This document shows positions 16,611-26,670 of a stretch of 64,000 bases of DNA, piece by piece. This stretch comes from Gilliamella sp. Choc4-2 (GTDB taxonomy: Bacteria; Pseudomonadota; Gammaproteobacteria; Enterobacterales; Orbaceae), in NCBI RefSeq assembly GCF_001690355.1, contig NZ_LZHG01000060.1:62001-126000 (forward strand), given 5' to 3'. The notes below the pieces were generated by a model. That model was not told the DNA's origin, did not search any database, and worked only from the letters and a program-made list of their open reading frames with translations. Both the position numbers and the translations under genes were made by a program. The first letter of the stretch is position 1. Every line of letters begins with the position of its first letter.

Positions 16611-19600
16611 TTAGTCTTTTATATAGTTGTATGAAAGCAAGAATGGCGTTTTTTCTTGTTTCTCTTTATTGTTATCTGATTCTTCAAACATGCCTGTTGG
16701 CCAGTAGTTAACCCGAATTGAAACCTCGTGCTTGCCTTTTATTTTCCCCAACTTCCATTTTATTAAAAATAGCCCTATCCGGTTTTCAATCGGTTTACTA
16801 TCTGATGGGGTTTCAATCGGTTTATTATCTGATGGGGTATCCGTCGTCGATGCGTCCGAGCTTTTATTGTCGTCTGACTTGCTGTCAAAGGCGATATCCA
16901 TCATTTCTATTAACAGTTTTTCATCATCATTTTCATCGCCCTTTTTCTCATCCATTTGGTAAAGTTCTTCACTCTCTGCTTGTTTTTTGGCTCTCGGAGT
17001 AAAAAAATCTGCGGAGGATAATGGCTTGATAGCTAATAACTTACCGCCATGAGATATCGTCAATTCAACAGGTGTTTGATTACTCTTCGATAAGGATTTA
17101 ATGGTTACTTTTCCTTCAAATACGGATTTAGTTTCATCAAAATCCGGCAAGTTTAGCGTTAGCATTAAATCGTAATCGATTTCAATAAGTTTATACGCCA
17201 CCCCTATAGGATACATTGGTGGTGTATTTGTTAATATGGTATCCGCTGCTTCTAATAAGGTACTCCTTTCAGCTTCGAGCAAACAACGACCCCCATTTAC
17301 CGCTAAATAGTAATCCTGCTCGGAAAGTAACATACATTTCGGCGTCGGTAAGTAATAAGGTGGGTATTTTGATTGATGAAAATCAAAATTACCTAGCATA
17401 CAACGGTTTAACCATTTGTTGATTTCATCCCAATCGCTTCCATCACTGTAAAATATATTATTGACAATCAAAATACCAATAGAAATAACAATAAATATAA
17501 TTTGCCCCCAAAAAGGCACAATATTTGCGCATACGGCAAGACCCATGATAAGACTTAAAGCACTTGTGGCACAAACAACACCAGAACCCGTGTTCCCTTC
17601 AATACAGCTTGTTATTGCTTGAGTCAGCGACATTGCACTGTCTATCACACCTAGCACATTAGCTACATTGGCTACCGGTTTTAACCCTTCTAGTAACGCA
17701 CTGAGTCGACCGCCTCGCTCGATAAATAGTGACGCGTTTTGCGCACGTATTACCCCTAATAATTGGGTGCCGTCTATGATTAACTGCGTTGTTGCCGACA
17801 TTGTTGAGGCATAACTTATCAATAGGCGATACTTCATTAAAATTTTGGCAATCGGATCTTTGATATTATCGATTTCTTTTTGCGCCTCTTTTAAGGCGGT
17901 CACCTGAAAATATAAACCTATGCTACCTAACACACAACTGGAGGATTTATCAAATATTTCAATAAGTTGTTTTTTCCTTTTTAAGGTTTTTGATAAATGC
18001 TTAATGTCATTTTCATCAAGTGTGGCATTGTTAGCTTCAATAATGTTAGAGGTTATCCGTTTTAACGATTTTTGCCCCAAACCACCCTTTGAGCTAAACC
18101 CTTTTTCAAAAAGGCGTTGCTGCTCTTCGCTTTCAAATGCCATTAATATATTGATTTCAACTGTTTCTTTTGCTATCTGTTTATTATTTGTATGTTTTAT
18201 ATACCAACGAGACTTTTCTGACTGGGCTAAATTGACAGTTGTCCCTTTATTGGTTTTCAGCTCTTTATGCACAAAAAAGGGCATCAGCTTTTCATTGTGT
18301 TTTATATATTCATTTAAGCCTTTGATTGACATTTTTACTTTATATTGACATACCCGTTCTTGCCCTTGTACTTTAAACAGTTTTATAGCTTCTAGATAGT
18401 GGTCTTGCAATTTTAGATTATGGATTTTTACATTATTTTCCATTGAACGATTGGCGCCTTCAATACTAAAATTCACAATTTTTTCAATGAACCGGGTCAT
18501 TAAATTTTTGTTATTTTTTAACTCAACACTAAGGAGCTCATTGGTGATAGCAATAACGTCCCTGCCCGATAAGCCCACTTGTTTCAAGGCTGATTGGTCG
18601 TTGTCCTCTAATTCTGCCACATATTTAAATACCAACGGGGTCGTTGATTGTGTTGTTCCTTCCTTCTCGTTTATTTTCGTTTTATCCCCAAGCAGATAAA
18701 AATATATCGATTGGTCATTATTCAGTAACATTCCCCATAACGCCGAATGTTGCGGTAAGGTGATGGTGCCTAAACAGGCACTGTCAAATATCATTAAAAA
18801 TGAATTTAAAAAGCTTAAGTGCATATCTGAAATATCTGGCTCTATTTCTGCTTGCCAAAAAAGCAGCTTATTTACCGTGCTTGGTAACGCAGCTTTCGGC
18901 TCGCCGTTTTGAGCACTACCCTTCGATGCCGGCGAAGATTCAACCTGATAATATTTGTGGTCCTCACCAAATAACCAAATCAAATAGTTATAATAATCTT
19001 GCGAGCAAGTTTCAATATAATGATATAAAGATTGATACCCCGTTTTTTCAAATGTTTCATAGTTGTCTAACGACGGTTGATTAAGTCGTTTAGCCCGTTT
19101 AGACCAGTCATCTTCAAGCCGTTCATCAGCATAATATTGTTTTACTTGTTGTAAATCATAAAAATGTACAACTTTTACACTATCGATATTTTTATATCTA
19201 TTCGCTTTTTTACCTATATTAGCTTTATATTTTTCAAGTAACTCAGCTTGTTGAACCGGGGTTAAGGGAATTTCTTTATAATTACCTAAACCCCTTTTTT
19301 TTGATATTCGGTTTTCAAGACCCAATACGCTGATACGACGGCAATAAACACGCCTATTAAATTGCCATAGGTTATAGACATCATCTTCTGCTATACCCAA
19401 TTTCTTCGCTAAAGGTATATCACCAATAACACCTCGTACGCTAATTTTATCTATATCACTAAGCTCATCTATGGTCTTTTGTTCTTTATCATATGTATTG
19501 ATTTCATCGTTTTTCTTGATGTAATGCGTAATATTTTCGTCTGCACTGACTTGATAACGTGGATATTGAGAAGGAGCATTATAGTTCTCTTTGGAATTAT

Positions 19601-21071
19601 AGAATAAAAATAAATAAGCTTCGTTTTCACATTCTTGGGAAATGGAAGAACGTATTGAGTCTTTGTATTGTTCTATTAACTGATATTGTCGGCGGGTATA
19701 GTTCAGCTCTGGCTTAAAGTAAACAAAAGGGTATTCTTTTACTAATTGTGTTTGCTCACTGTAATAATTTGCAAGCTCATTTCGACCTCTAGCCTTTTGC
19801 ATTGCCCTTGCCAATGGGTGAGCGGTTAAATGCTTCTCTTTTTCATAAATTAAATCATGACTACTACTGCGAACTAGTTGATGATACTTTTTTAATTCAA
19901 CTACATCACTATTATCTTTTATATTTTGACTGGCTAGCCCTTCCGCCACCGGCGCTAATTTTTGGCGCCTTTGTATAGATAGCTCTTCTGCAATACCTAG
20001 GCTATCTTCTACTACTAATGCCGCAATTTCTGTAAGGTAATGGCTATTTGATTGGTAGCTTTGTAGCGTATTATTTAATGCCTCAAAGGATTTTTCTAAT
20101 ATTAATGAATTGAAATGGCTTGCCGTAAAAAACTGTTGAACATTCACTTCTTGTAACAGCTCTAGGGTGTAACGAAAAAGTCCATCCAATGAAACGTCCA
20201 GTTTTTTAAAAATGCCTTTACTCATTGAGCCGATAAGAGAAATGATTTCATCTAGCTTTTCCTTTGCTTTTTTAGGTTGACGCGATTTTTCCTTTTTTCG
20301 CCCGGTTTCATCAAAATAATCATGGACCATTCTATCGTCACACTCAAGCTCTAGTAAGTGACGTTTTTTATCCATAAAGTCGTTAAACAAAAAACTGCGA
20401 TTTTGCGGCGAAATGTCTGGGGCTTTGGTTTGTGTCAGATCTACTTCACTAAATCGCTGTAAGCGTTCGATTTTATTTTTTCGGTAATGGTTAATCGTTT
20501 TGACTTTCCAACGTATCGGGGAATAAGCAATCCAAGCTTTATCATAAACTCGATTGTCAATGGTGATAAATAACCCTTTTATGTTGTGATTGTCTTTAAG
20601 GCAACTTTCGGGGATTTCTTTAGGTCTTGAACCTTTGACATCACGGAACTTTCGTAGGCGCATCGCCCCTGAATAAGTCACTTCATAAACCATTACCTCT
20701 AGTTTACTATCATCTGTATTGCCTATCGGGTTGCAAAGTATATATACATAACCTTCACGTAGCATTCGATATACGTATTTATATTCTTTCCAACTCTCTT
20801 TCGGTTCTCTGTCCCCTAACTCTACCATACCTTTAGACCAGTCAATATTATGATAAAATCTAATCGGTACAATTGACTTACGAACTAAAAATAAGGGAAA
20901 ACCTTTGCGCTGACATACTCCACATTGTCCATTTTCTAATAATAAGGCTTTTTTATCCGATTCATAAACCAATTCTGGTTCAAAATAACTTTCTTGTGGA
21001 TCTTGTAAATCGTCTATATTTTGTGTTTTTTTTGTTTCTAATATGTTTTCTTGGTTCATTGTTCTCTTCAT
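16611..21071 (-). CDS. VasX-like T6SS effector (toxin VasX N-terminal family)
   Basis: The 1486-residue product begins with a region typical of the toxin VasX/BTH_I2691 family: CGVC at 50-53, the GFPLFLVRKSIVPIRF segment, and YRMLREGYVYILC at about 101-113. A long central part is rich in charged residues and helices. Hydrophobic segments follow at about 1160-1205 (VCATSALSLIMGLAVCANIV and IIFIVISIGILIVNNI), then a soluble tip with a 9-residue repeat (TPSDNKPIE/TPSDSKPIE). VasX of Vibrio cholerae is a membrane-permeabilising effector, so the same is inferred here. A DUF4123 adaptor gene lies upstream and three lipoprotein genes downstream. An in-frame ATG at 21059 has a better ribosome site (GAAGAG) and may be the true start. 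Confidence 0.8.
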   Translation of the reverse strand: MKRTMNQENILETKKTQNIDDLQDPQESYFEPELVYESDKKALLLENGQCGVCQRKGFPLFLVRKSIVPIRFYHNIDWSKGMVELGDREPKESWKEYKYVYRMLREGYVYILCNPIGNTDDSKLEVMVYEVTYSGAMRLRKFRDVKGSRPKEIPESCLKDNHNIKGLFITIDNRVYDKAWIAYSPIRWKVKTINHYRKNKIERLQRFSEVDLTQTKAPDISPQNRSFLFNDFMDKKRHLLELECDDRMVHDYFDETGRKKEKSRQPKKAKEKLDEIISLIGSMSKGIFKKLDVSLDGLFRYTLELLQEVNVQQFFTASHFNSLILEKSFEALNNTLQSYQSNSHYLTEIAALVVEDSLGIAEELSIQRRQKLAPVAEGLASQNIKDNSDVVELKKYHQLVRSSSHDLIYEKEKHLTAHPLARAMQKARGRNELANYYSEQTQLVKEYPFVYFKPELNYTRRQYQLIEQYKDSIRSSISQECENEAYLFLFYNSKENYNAPSQYPRYQVSADENITHYIKKNDEINTYDKEQKTIDELSDIDKISVRGVIGDIPLAKKLGIAEDDVYNLWQFNRRVYCRRISVLGLENRISKKRGLGNYKEIPLTPVQQAELLEKYKANIGKKANRYKNIDSVKVVHFYDLQQVKQYYADERLEDDWSKRAKRLNQPSLDNYETFEKTGYQSLYHYIETCSQDYYNYLIWLFGEDHKYYQVESSPASKGSAQNGEPKAALPSTVNKLLFWQAEIEPDISDMHLSFLNSFLMIFDSACLGTITLPQHSALWGMLLNNDQSIYFYLLGDKTKINEKEGTTQSTTPLVFKYVAELEDNDQSALKQVGLSGRDVIAITNELLSVELKNNKNLMTRFIEKIVNFSIEGANRSMENNVKIHNLKLQDHYLEAIKLFKVQGQERVCQYKVKMSIKGLNEYIKHNEKLMPFFVHKELKTNKGTTVNLAQSEKSRWYIKHTNNKQIAKETVEINILMAFESEEQQRLFEKGFSSKGGLGQKSLKRITSNIIEANNATLDENDIKHLSKTLKRKKQLIEIFDKSSSCVLGSIGLYFQVTALKEAQKEIDNIKDPIAKILMKYRLLISYASTMSATTQLIIDGTQLLGVIRAQNASLFIERGGRLSALLEGLKPVANVANVLGVIDSAMSLTQAITSCIEGNTGSGVVCATSALSLIMGLAVCANIVPFWGQIIFIVISIGILIVNNIFYSDGSDWDEINKWLNRCMLGNFDFHQSKYPPYYLPTPKCMLLSEQDYYLAVNGGRCLLEAERSTLLEAADTILTNTPPMYPIGVAYKLIEIDYDLMLTLNLPDFDETKSVFEGKVTIKSLSKSNQTPVELTISHGGKLLAIKPLSSADFFTPRAKKQAESEELYQMDEKKGDENDDEKLLIEMMDIAFDSKSDDNKSSDASTTDTPSDNKPIETPSDSKPIENRIGLFLIKWKLGKIKGKHEVSIRVNYWPTGMFEESDNNKEKQEKTPFLLSYNYIKD
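16784..16837 (-). repeat. 27-bp tandem repeat inside the effector
   Basis: Two head-to-tail 27-bp units (16784-16810 and 16811-16837) differ by a single base and keep the reading frame, giving TPSDNKPIE TPSDSKPIE in a hydrophilic linker just before the last 60 residues. Confidence 0.85.
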
Positions 21072-21104
21072 CCAGATAAAACTAATACGATACTAATATA
21101 TTAT

Positions 21105-22067
21105 TTAATTGTTATTTAACGCTTTGCTTTTTATTGAAGTTAAAGCGTGCTCTTCTTGGCTTAATAATTTGCCTAGTTGACCTTGCTTTTCTTCGTTATT
21201 TATCACTTGGTTAATTATTTCAGCCAATTGTTCGTTTTCAGTTAATTGTCCATATATTATCGAAAATAATACATATGCCCGCCGGTCATTAGCATTTTTT
21301 AGCTGTTTGCCTTGAGGATCATAAAAATAATGAATTATTTTTGATAAGATTTTCGGCGGTAACGGTTTTTCTTTTTCTTCATACAGGTCTGATAATGTTA
21401 CCGCTATTTGATAAAGCTGAGGTTTGTTAAGATGATTATAACGCAATGATTCATTAGTAAAATTTAATACAAACTCCCATTCATCTTGATAGCTAATTGA
21501 ATGGAAAGCATACAGCTGATAGTCCATATCAACAAAGTAATAATTGCTATCGGTCGGTAATAATAATCCAAGGTGTGAATTTGGTTCAATATAACTGTGA
21601 CGAATGAGATCTAATATAAAAGGTTCATAAAACGGTAAATAATTGGTATTTAAAGCTTTACCTGCTCGCAAACAAGATTCGACCAATGCTTCGGCAAGCT
21701 CTTTGGGCGGTAAGGGGCTGGCAATAAATCCAGATACATACTGTTTTTTGTTTAAAAATTCATCGTCTATTTGTACAATGGCCGCGGCTAATAGCTCTCT
21801 ATTTAACGGCTCGTTGGGTGCGGCTATACATACAAGTAGTGGGCAAGAGTGTAATTCATGCAAAAGAGTCGGACGTTTGAGCACCGCTAAACGATCAGAA
21901 GGGAAATTTTCTTCTAACTCTTCACTATAGATAAGTGATAATTCACTGACAACACCTAATCTATCTAACAATATATAGCGATATTTTTGTTGATTTGTGT
22001 CATTGCTTAGTTCTTTTTTTAATTTATCAAAAGCAACGGATAATGGTATAAGGGAAGAATCCTTCAT
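21105..22067 (-). CDS. DUF4123-type T6SS effector adaptor
   Basis: A 320-residue protein resembling the DUF4123 (Tap/TEC) adaptor family, which binds the N-terminus of T6SS effectors and loads them on a VgrG spike. Supporting marks are an N-terminal alpha/beta region with YILLDRLGVVSELSLIYSEEL, then RPTLLHELHSCPLLVCI, GFIASPLPPKELAEAL, PFILDLIRHSY and a FVDMDYQLYAF segment close to the family pattern. It is read 33 nt before the VasX-like gene, the standard place for a dedicated chaperone. The start overlaps the preceding small ORF by 1 nt. Family assignment rests on pattern and context. Confidence 0.7.
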   Translation of the reverse strand: MKDSSLIPLSVAFDKLKKELSNDTNQQKYRYILLDRLGVVSELSLIYSEELEENFPSDRLAVLKRPTLLHELHSCPLLVCIAAPNEPLNRELLAAAIVQIDDEFLNKKQYVSGFIASPLPPKELAEALVESCLRAGKALNTNYLPFYEPFILDLIRHSYIEPNSHLGLLLPTDSNYYFVDMDYQLYAFHSISYQDEWEFVLNFTNESLRYNHLNKPQLYQIAVTLSDLYEEKEKPLPPKILSKIIHYFYDPQGKQLKNANDRRAYVLFSIIYGQLTENEQLAEIINQVINNEEKQGQLGKLLSQEEHALTSIKSKALNNN

Positions 22068-22186
22068 TATTGCCCCCTTATTCTAAGATTTATTACTATA
22101 AGCTTACCGCGTGACTCATCACCACTTTCCAATAAGATTTCTTCATCCAAGAACACTTTATTGGCACAACACTTTTTTTTATTCAT
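22067..22186 (-). CDS. Small 39-residue ORF coupled to the DUF4123 gene
   Basis: Reads MNKKKCCANKVFLDEEILL and ends RIRGQ (39 aa), with an AGGAATAG ribosome site 5-10 nt upstream and a stop that overlaps the DUF4123 start (TAATG). The clean ribosome site and coupling argue for real translation. It may be a small partner or leader peptide, or the left-over start of a larger T6SS gene. No homologue recognised. Confidence 0.4.
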   Translation of the reverse strand: MNKKKCCANKVFLDEEILLESGDESRGKLIVINLRIRGQ

Positions 22187-22391
22187 CTCTATTCCTAAAA
22201 TACTAATAGTTTGAACACCTTTTGGGTGGTATTTTTTATTTTATTCAATTAATTCTTTTAAATAAAAAATCATTAACTAATATATATGCTGTTCAACCAA
22301 AAATCAAAAAAAGTTTTTTTATGATCTTTTTTGGCTTGTTATGTAGCCGATTATTGATTTTTCTTTATTCTTAATGGTTCGGATATTATCC

Positions 22392-23684
22392 TTATGTTTG
22401 ATTTTTTTCGCGCTCAATTGCTCGATAGCCAATATCATGACGGTAAAAACAACCATGCCAATGAATTTTTTTCACTTGTTGATAAGCTCGCTGTTGAGCA
22501 TCTTGCACTGTGTTGCCAAGTGCAGTTACGCAAAGTACACGCCCACCATTTGTAAATATATGACCTTTTTCAAAACGAGTGCCGGCATGAAATACTTTAC
22601 AATCTTGCGTTGGCTTTGTCGGTAAGCCCGTTATTATATCTTGGGTGTCGTAGTGACCAGGATACCCTTCTGCTGCCATAACTATGCCTAGCGATGGTCT
22701 TGGATCCCATTTTGAGTTGATGGTATTTAATTTGCCATCCACTGCTGCAAGGCAAAGTTCGATGAGATCAGATTGCATTCGCATCATTATCGGTTGTGTT
22801 TCTGGATCGCCAAGTCGGCAGTTGAATTCAATAACTTTTGGGTTGCCGTTTTTGTCAATCATTAACCCCGCATATAAGAAGCCAACATAAGTATTACCCT
22901 CTTGCGCCATGCCGTTAACAGTTGGGTAGATGATCTCATCGATTACCTTTGCAAAAACGGCATCTGTTACTACAGGAGCAGGTGAGTAAGCCCCCATTCC
23001 ACCTGTATTTAATCCAGTATCACCATCACCAACTCGTTTATGATCTTGGCTTGTTGCCATCGGTTCTATATGTTTGCCGTCAACCATGACAATAAAACTC
23101 GCCTCTTCACCTTCTAAAAACTCTTCTATAACCACTCGGTGACCTGCATCGCCAAAGGCATTGCCTGCTAACATGTCACGTACGGCGTTTTCGGCTTCTT
23201 TTAGCGTCATGGCGACAATTACACCTTTTCCTGCTGCCAATCCGTCGGCTTTGATAACAATCGGGGCGCCTTTTTGCCGTAAATAAGTAAGTGCGAGCTT
23301 AACGTCTGTAAAATTTTGATATTCAGCGGTAGGGATGTTATGCCGTGCAAGAAAGTCTTTGGTAAAGGCTTTTGAACCTTCTAATTGTGCAGCGGCTTTT
23401 GTTGGACCGAAGATTTTTAATCCCGCTTTTTGAAAACTATCAACTATACCCAAAACTAACGGTGTTTCTGGTCCTACTATGGTTAAATCTATTTGCTGTT
23501 GCTCTGCAAAGTTGAGTAATCCACTAATGTCGGTTGCTTTGATGTTTATATTTTCTAAATTTGGCTCAAGCGAACTGCCTGCATTTCCTGGTGCAATAAA
23601 TACTTTTGAAACGAGCGGTGATTGTGCTGCTTTCCATGCTATGGCATGCTCACGCCCGCCATTACCAATGACTAAAACTTTCAT
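22392..23684 (-). CDS. purD: Phosphoribosylamine--glycine ligase (GARS)
   Basis: PurD catalyses the second step of purine synthesis, joining glycine to phosphoribosylamine with ATP. The 430-residue ATP-grasp protein matches the E. coli enzyme in length and sequence: N-terminal VIGNGGREHAIAWK, the ATP-grasp GAPIVIKADGLAAGKGVIVA, the substrate loop VVIEEFLEGEEASF, and catalytic LNTGGMGAYSPAP and EFNCRLGDPETQ. It follows purH by 93 nt on the same strand, the purHD arrangement of enterobacteria. No PurR operator could be identified by eye upstream of purH. Confidence 0.97.
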   Translation of the reverse strand: MKVLVIGNGGREHAIAWKAAQSPLVSKVFIAPGNAGSSLEPNLENINIKATDISGLLNFAEQQQIDLTIVGPETPLVLGIVDSFQKAGLKIFGPTKAAAQLEGSKAFTKDFLARHNIPTAEYQNFTDVKLALTYLRQKGAPIVIKADGLAAGKGVIVAMTLKEAENAVRDMLAGNAFGDAGHRVVIEEFLEGEEASFIVMVDGKHIEPMATSQDHKRVGDGDTGLNTGGMGAYSPAPVVTDAVFAKVIDEIIYPTVNGMAQEGNTYVGFLYAGLMIDKNGNPKVIEFNCRLGDPETQPIMMRMQSDLIELCLAAVDGKLNTINSKWDPRPSLGIVMAAEGYPGHYDTQDIITGLPTKPTQDCKVFHAGTRFEKGHIFTNGGRVLCVTALGNTVQDAQQRAYQQVKKIHWHGCFYRHDIGYRAIEREKNQT

Positions 23685-23777
23685 AAAAAATCCTTAATAA
23701 TGCCTTTTTAATAAAAAGATAACTATAAGTAATTATTTGTAATAATAAGCAAAGTTGCCATATTATTCATTTCAAAA

Positions 23778-25370
23778 TTAATGTCTAAAATGGCGCATAT
23801 TCGTAAATATCATTGCAATATTGTGTTCATTTGCAGCTTGGATCACTTCGTCATCACGAATCGATCCGCCAGGTTGAATTATACACGTTACTCCCGCTGC
23901 CGCTGCTGCATCAATCCCGTCCCGAAATGGGAAAAAGGCATCGGAAGCAACGACAGAACCTGAAACTTTTAGGTTTTCATCTTGTGCTTTGATTCCTGCA
24001 ATTTTGGCGGAATAAACTCGGCTCATTTGTCCTGCGCCAATGCCAATTGTCATGTTGTTTTTGGCATAAACAATGGCATTGGATTTAACAAATTTGGCTA
24101 CTTTCCAACAAAATAAAGCATCAGACAGTTCTTGTTCTGTTGGTTTGCGTTTGGTGACAAAAGTAAGTTCGTTTGGCGATACCATGCCTAAATCACGATC
24201 TTGTACTAATAATCCGCCATTAACACGCTTAAAGTCTAAACTGACCACCGTAGGTGTTGACCATTCGCCGCATTCCAGCACGCGTACATTTTTTTTCGCT
24301 TGAATAATGGCTAACGCATCTTGATTGATAATTGGGGCAATGATAACTTCAACAAATTGTTGTTGAACAATAGCCTGAGCCGTTGCCGCATCTAATGGGC
24401 GGTTAAAGGCAATAATGCCTCCAAAAGCTGATGTGGGGTCGGTTTTGTAGGCATTTAAATAGGCATTTAAAGTATTGTCGCTAACCGCAACACCACAAGG
24501 GTTGGCGTGTTTGACAATTACACAAGCAGGCTGTTCAAAGGATTTTACGCATTCAAGCGCTGCGTCAGTGTCGGCTATGTTGTTATAAGATAGTGCTTTA
24601 CCTTGTAGTTGTCTTGCCGTTGCTATTGATGCTTCGTTAACGCCTTCTTCAATATAAAAAGCGGCTTGTTGATGACTGTTTTCACCATAGCGCATGTTCT
24701 GTTTTTTTATAAATTGAAGATTTAATGTGCGTGGAAATTGTCCTGCTGGTTTGTCGGTTTCGCCCATATACGGTGGTACTTGTTGCCCAAAATAGTTGGC
24801 GATCATTCCATCATATTTGGCGGTGTGTTCAAAGGCTTTAATGGCAAGATTGAAACGATATTCAAAAGAAAGAGCGTTTTGGTTATTATCCATCATATCA
24901 ATGATATGTTGATAATCACTACAATCAACCACAATGGCAACATCTTTATGATTTTTAGCAGCAGAGCGCACCATGGTTGGACCGCCAATATCGATATTTT
25001 CAACAGCATCATCTAAAGTACAATTTGGTTTAGCCACGGTTTGTGCAAAAGGGTATAGGTTTACAACGACCATATCAATAGGCTCAATTTGATATTGGTG
25101 CATAATATTATCATCAATTCCTCGTCGCGCTAAAATAGCGCCATGAATTTTGGGGTGTAGCGTTTTGACTCTTCCATTCATCATTTCAGGAAAACCAGTG
25201 TAATCAGATACTTCTATGACCGGTATTTGGTGTTCCATAAGTAATTTAGCGGTCCCCCCCGTTGATAGAAGTTGTACGTTTCGTTGATGTAGAGCTTGGG
25301 CAAATTCTACAATTCCAGTTTTGTCAGAAACACTAAGTAAGGCTCGATGGATGGGACGTAACTGCTGCAT
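23778..25370 (-). CDS. purH: Bifunctional AICAR transformylase / IMP cyclohydrolase
   Basis: PurH carries out the last two steps to IMP. The N-terminal cyclohydrolase domain (about 1-200) starts with [20 protein letters not shown] and contains STGGTAKLL and [14 protein letters not shown]. The C-terminal transformylase domain has [13 protein letters not shown], the catalytic lysine-histidine pair in [10 protein letters not shown], and the terminal [15 protein letters not shown]...[14 protein letters not shown]. The 530-residue length is normal. Its upstream gap of about 390 bases separates it from era. Confidence 0.97.
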   Translation of the reverse strand: MQQLRPIHRALLSVSDKTGIVEFAQALHQRNVQLLSTGGTAKLLMEHQIPVIEVSDYTGFPEMMNGRVKTLHPKIHGAILARRGIDDNIMHQYQIEPIDMVVVNLYPFAQTVAKPNCTLDDAVENIDIGGPTMVRSAAKNHKDVAIVVDCSDYQHIIDMMDNNQNALSFEYRFNLAIKAFEHTAKYDGMIANYFGQQVPPYMGETDKPAGQFPRTLNLQFIKKQNMRYGENSHQQAAFYIEEGVNEASIATARQLQGKALSYNNIADTDAALECVKSFEQPACVIVKHANPCGVAVSDNTLNAYLNAYKTDPTSAFGGIIAFNRPLDAATAQAIVQQQFVEVIIAPIINQDALAIIQAKKNVRVLECGEWSTPTVVSLDFKRVNGGLLVQDRDLGMVSPNELTFVTKRKPTEQELSDALFCWKVAKFVKSNAIVYAKNNMTIGIGAGQMSRVYSAKIAGIKAQDENLKVSGSVVASDAFFPFRDGIDAAAAAGVTCIIQPGGSIRDDEVIQAANEHNIAMIFTNMRHFRH

Positions 25371-25764
25371 GATGGGACTCCCGATGTTGATACTTTAAAT
25401 CCAAATCAGTTAAATCGGTATTATATATAAAAGCGTTGTTGTTGTTTAGTAATTAGTTTATATTCTGATAGATTTATGATAATTCGGGTGTTTTATTAGA
25501 TAGTTTTGCTAGTAGCTTTAAAATTTAAAAATTTTGATATCACTGAGCTAATTAGGTCTAATTATATGTTTTATTTTTAATTAAATTTGGACTATAAAGC
25601 GCGTTAGGTGGGGCGTTTATATTTTAGAACTGCTTTCATTTATATAGGGCGATTTTGTGTAGTTTTGTTAGTATTTTGTATCAATAAGTTGTGATATCAA
25701 TACTAGCTATCAATATTATGTTTAATTTATGCCACTATACCGATAGCTAGTTGGTTATGATATG
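25371..25764. other. Gene-free gap between era and purH
   Basis: About 390 AT-rich bases. The segment must contain the purH promoter (minus strand) and the 3' end of the era transcript. I see no ORF, no clear PurR operator and no strong hairpin. Confidence 0.5.
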
Positions 25765-26670
25765 TTAGTCGTCACTATAACCAAGACTGCGTAAGGCACG
25801 CTCGTCATCAGCCCAACCCGCTTTGACTTTTACCCAAAGCTCTAAATGAACTTTATTATCAAAGAATAACTGCATATCTTTGCGAGCTTCTATACCAATT
25901 TTTTTGATTTTTTCGCCTTTATTACCTATAACCATTTTCTTTTGTCCGTCGCGTTCAACCAAGATTAATCCATTAATACGGTACATGCCGTTACGTTCGT
26001 CCACTTTGAATTGTTCAATTTCAACAGTCACCGAATAGGGTAATTCATCGCCTAAAAATCGCATTAGCTTTTCGCGAATAATTTCAGATGCCATAAAACG
26101 TTGGGAGCGATCAGTAATATAATCTTCAGGGAAATGATGCTCACCTACAGGCAAGTGTTTTTTAACAATATTTTTGATGATATCAATACCTTCGCCTGTT
26201 TCAGCACTAATCGGTATGACATCAAGAAAATTCACTTTTTGGCTGATCGTTTGAATATGTGGCAATAGCTGTGTTTTGTCAGTGACATTGTCAATTTTAT
26301 TAATCACTAATAATACAGGGCTTTTGCAGTCTTTCAGTTTATTGACAACCATTTCGTCGTCATCAGTCCAATGTGTACCTTCGACAACAAAAATAACCAA
26401 CTCAACATCACCAATTGAACTGCTTGCTGCTCGGTTCATTAGGCGGTTTATGGCTCTTTTTTCTTCTATATGTAATCCTGGGGTGTCAATATAGATAATT
26501 TGGTCGTTATCTTGGGTATCAATTCCAACAATACGATGGCGTGTCGTTTGCGCTTTACGTGATGTAATTGAAACTTTTTGTCCAAGTAATTGGTTTAGTA
26601 AAGTCGATTTGCCAACATTTGGGCGTCCTACTATAGCAACAAATCCACAATGTTTTGTTTTTTCTGTCAT
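25765..26670 (-). CDS. era: GTPase Era
   Basis: Era is an essential GTPase that binds the 3' end of 16S rRNA and assists 30S assembly. The 301-residue protein has the G1 loop [13 protein letters not shown]3 DTPGLH, G4 NKID and a C-terminal KH domain with [13 protein letters not shown]. It overlaps rnc by 4 nt (ATGA), so the two are translationally coupled, as in E. coli. recO and pdxJ, which usually follow era, are absent here; purH lies downstream instead. Confidence 0.97.
   Translation of the reverse strand: MTEKTKHCGFVAIVGRPNVGKSTLLNQLLGQKVSITSRKAQTTRHRIVGIDTQDNDQIIYIDTPGLHIEEKRAINRLMNRAASSSIGDVELVIFVVEGTHWTDDDEMVVNKLKDCKSPVLLVINKIDNVTDKTQLLPHIQTISQKVNFLDVIPISAETGEGIDIIKNIVKKHLPVGEHHFPEDYITDRSQRFMASEIIREKLMRFLGDELPYSVTVEIEQFKVDERNGMYRINGLILVERDGQKKMVIGNKGEKIKKIGIEARKDMQLFFDNKVHLELWVKVKAGWADDERALRSLGYSDD

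Noticed and set aside
22300-22345. A-run/T-run hairpin after purD as a bidirectional terminator
   Set aside because: It consists almost entirely of A-T pairs in a low-complexity stretch; not distinguishable from chance.
25371-25764. PurR operator upstream of purH
   Set aside because: No 16-bp palindrome close to the PurR consensus could be found by eye.
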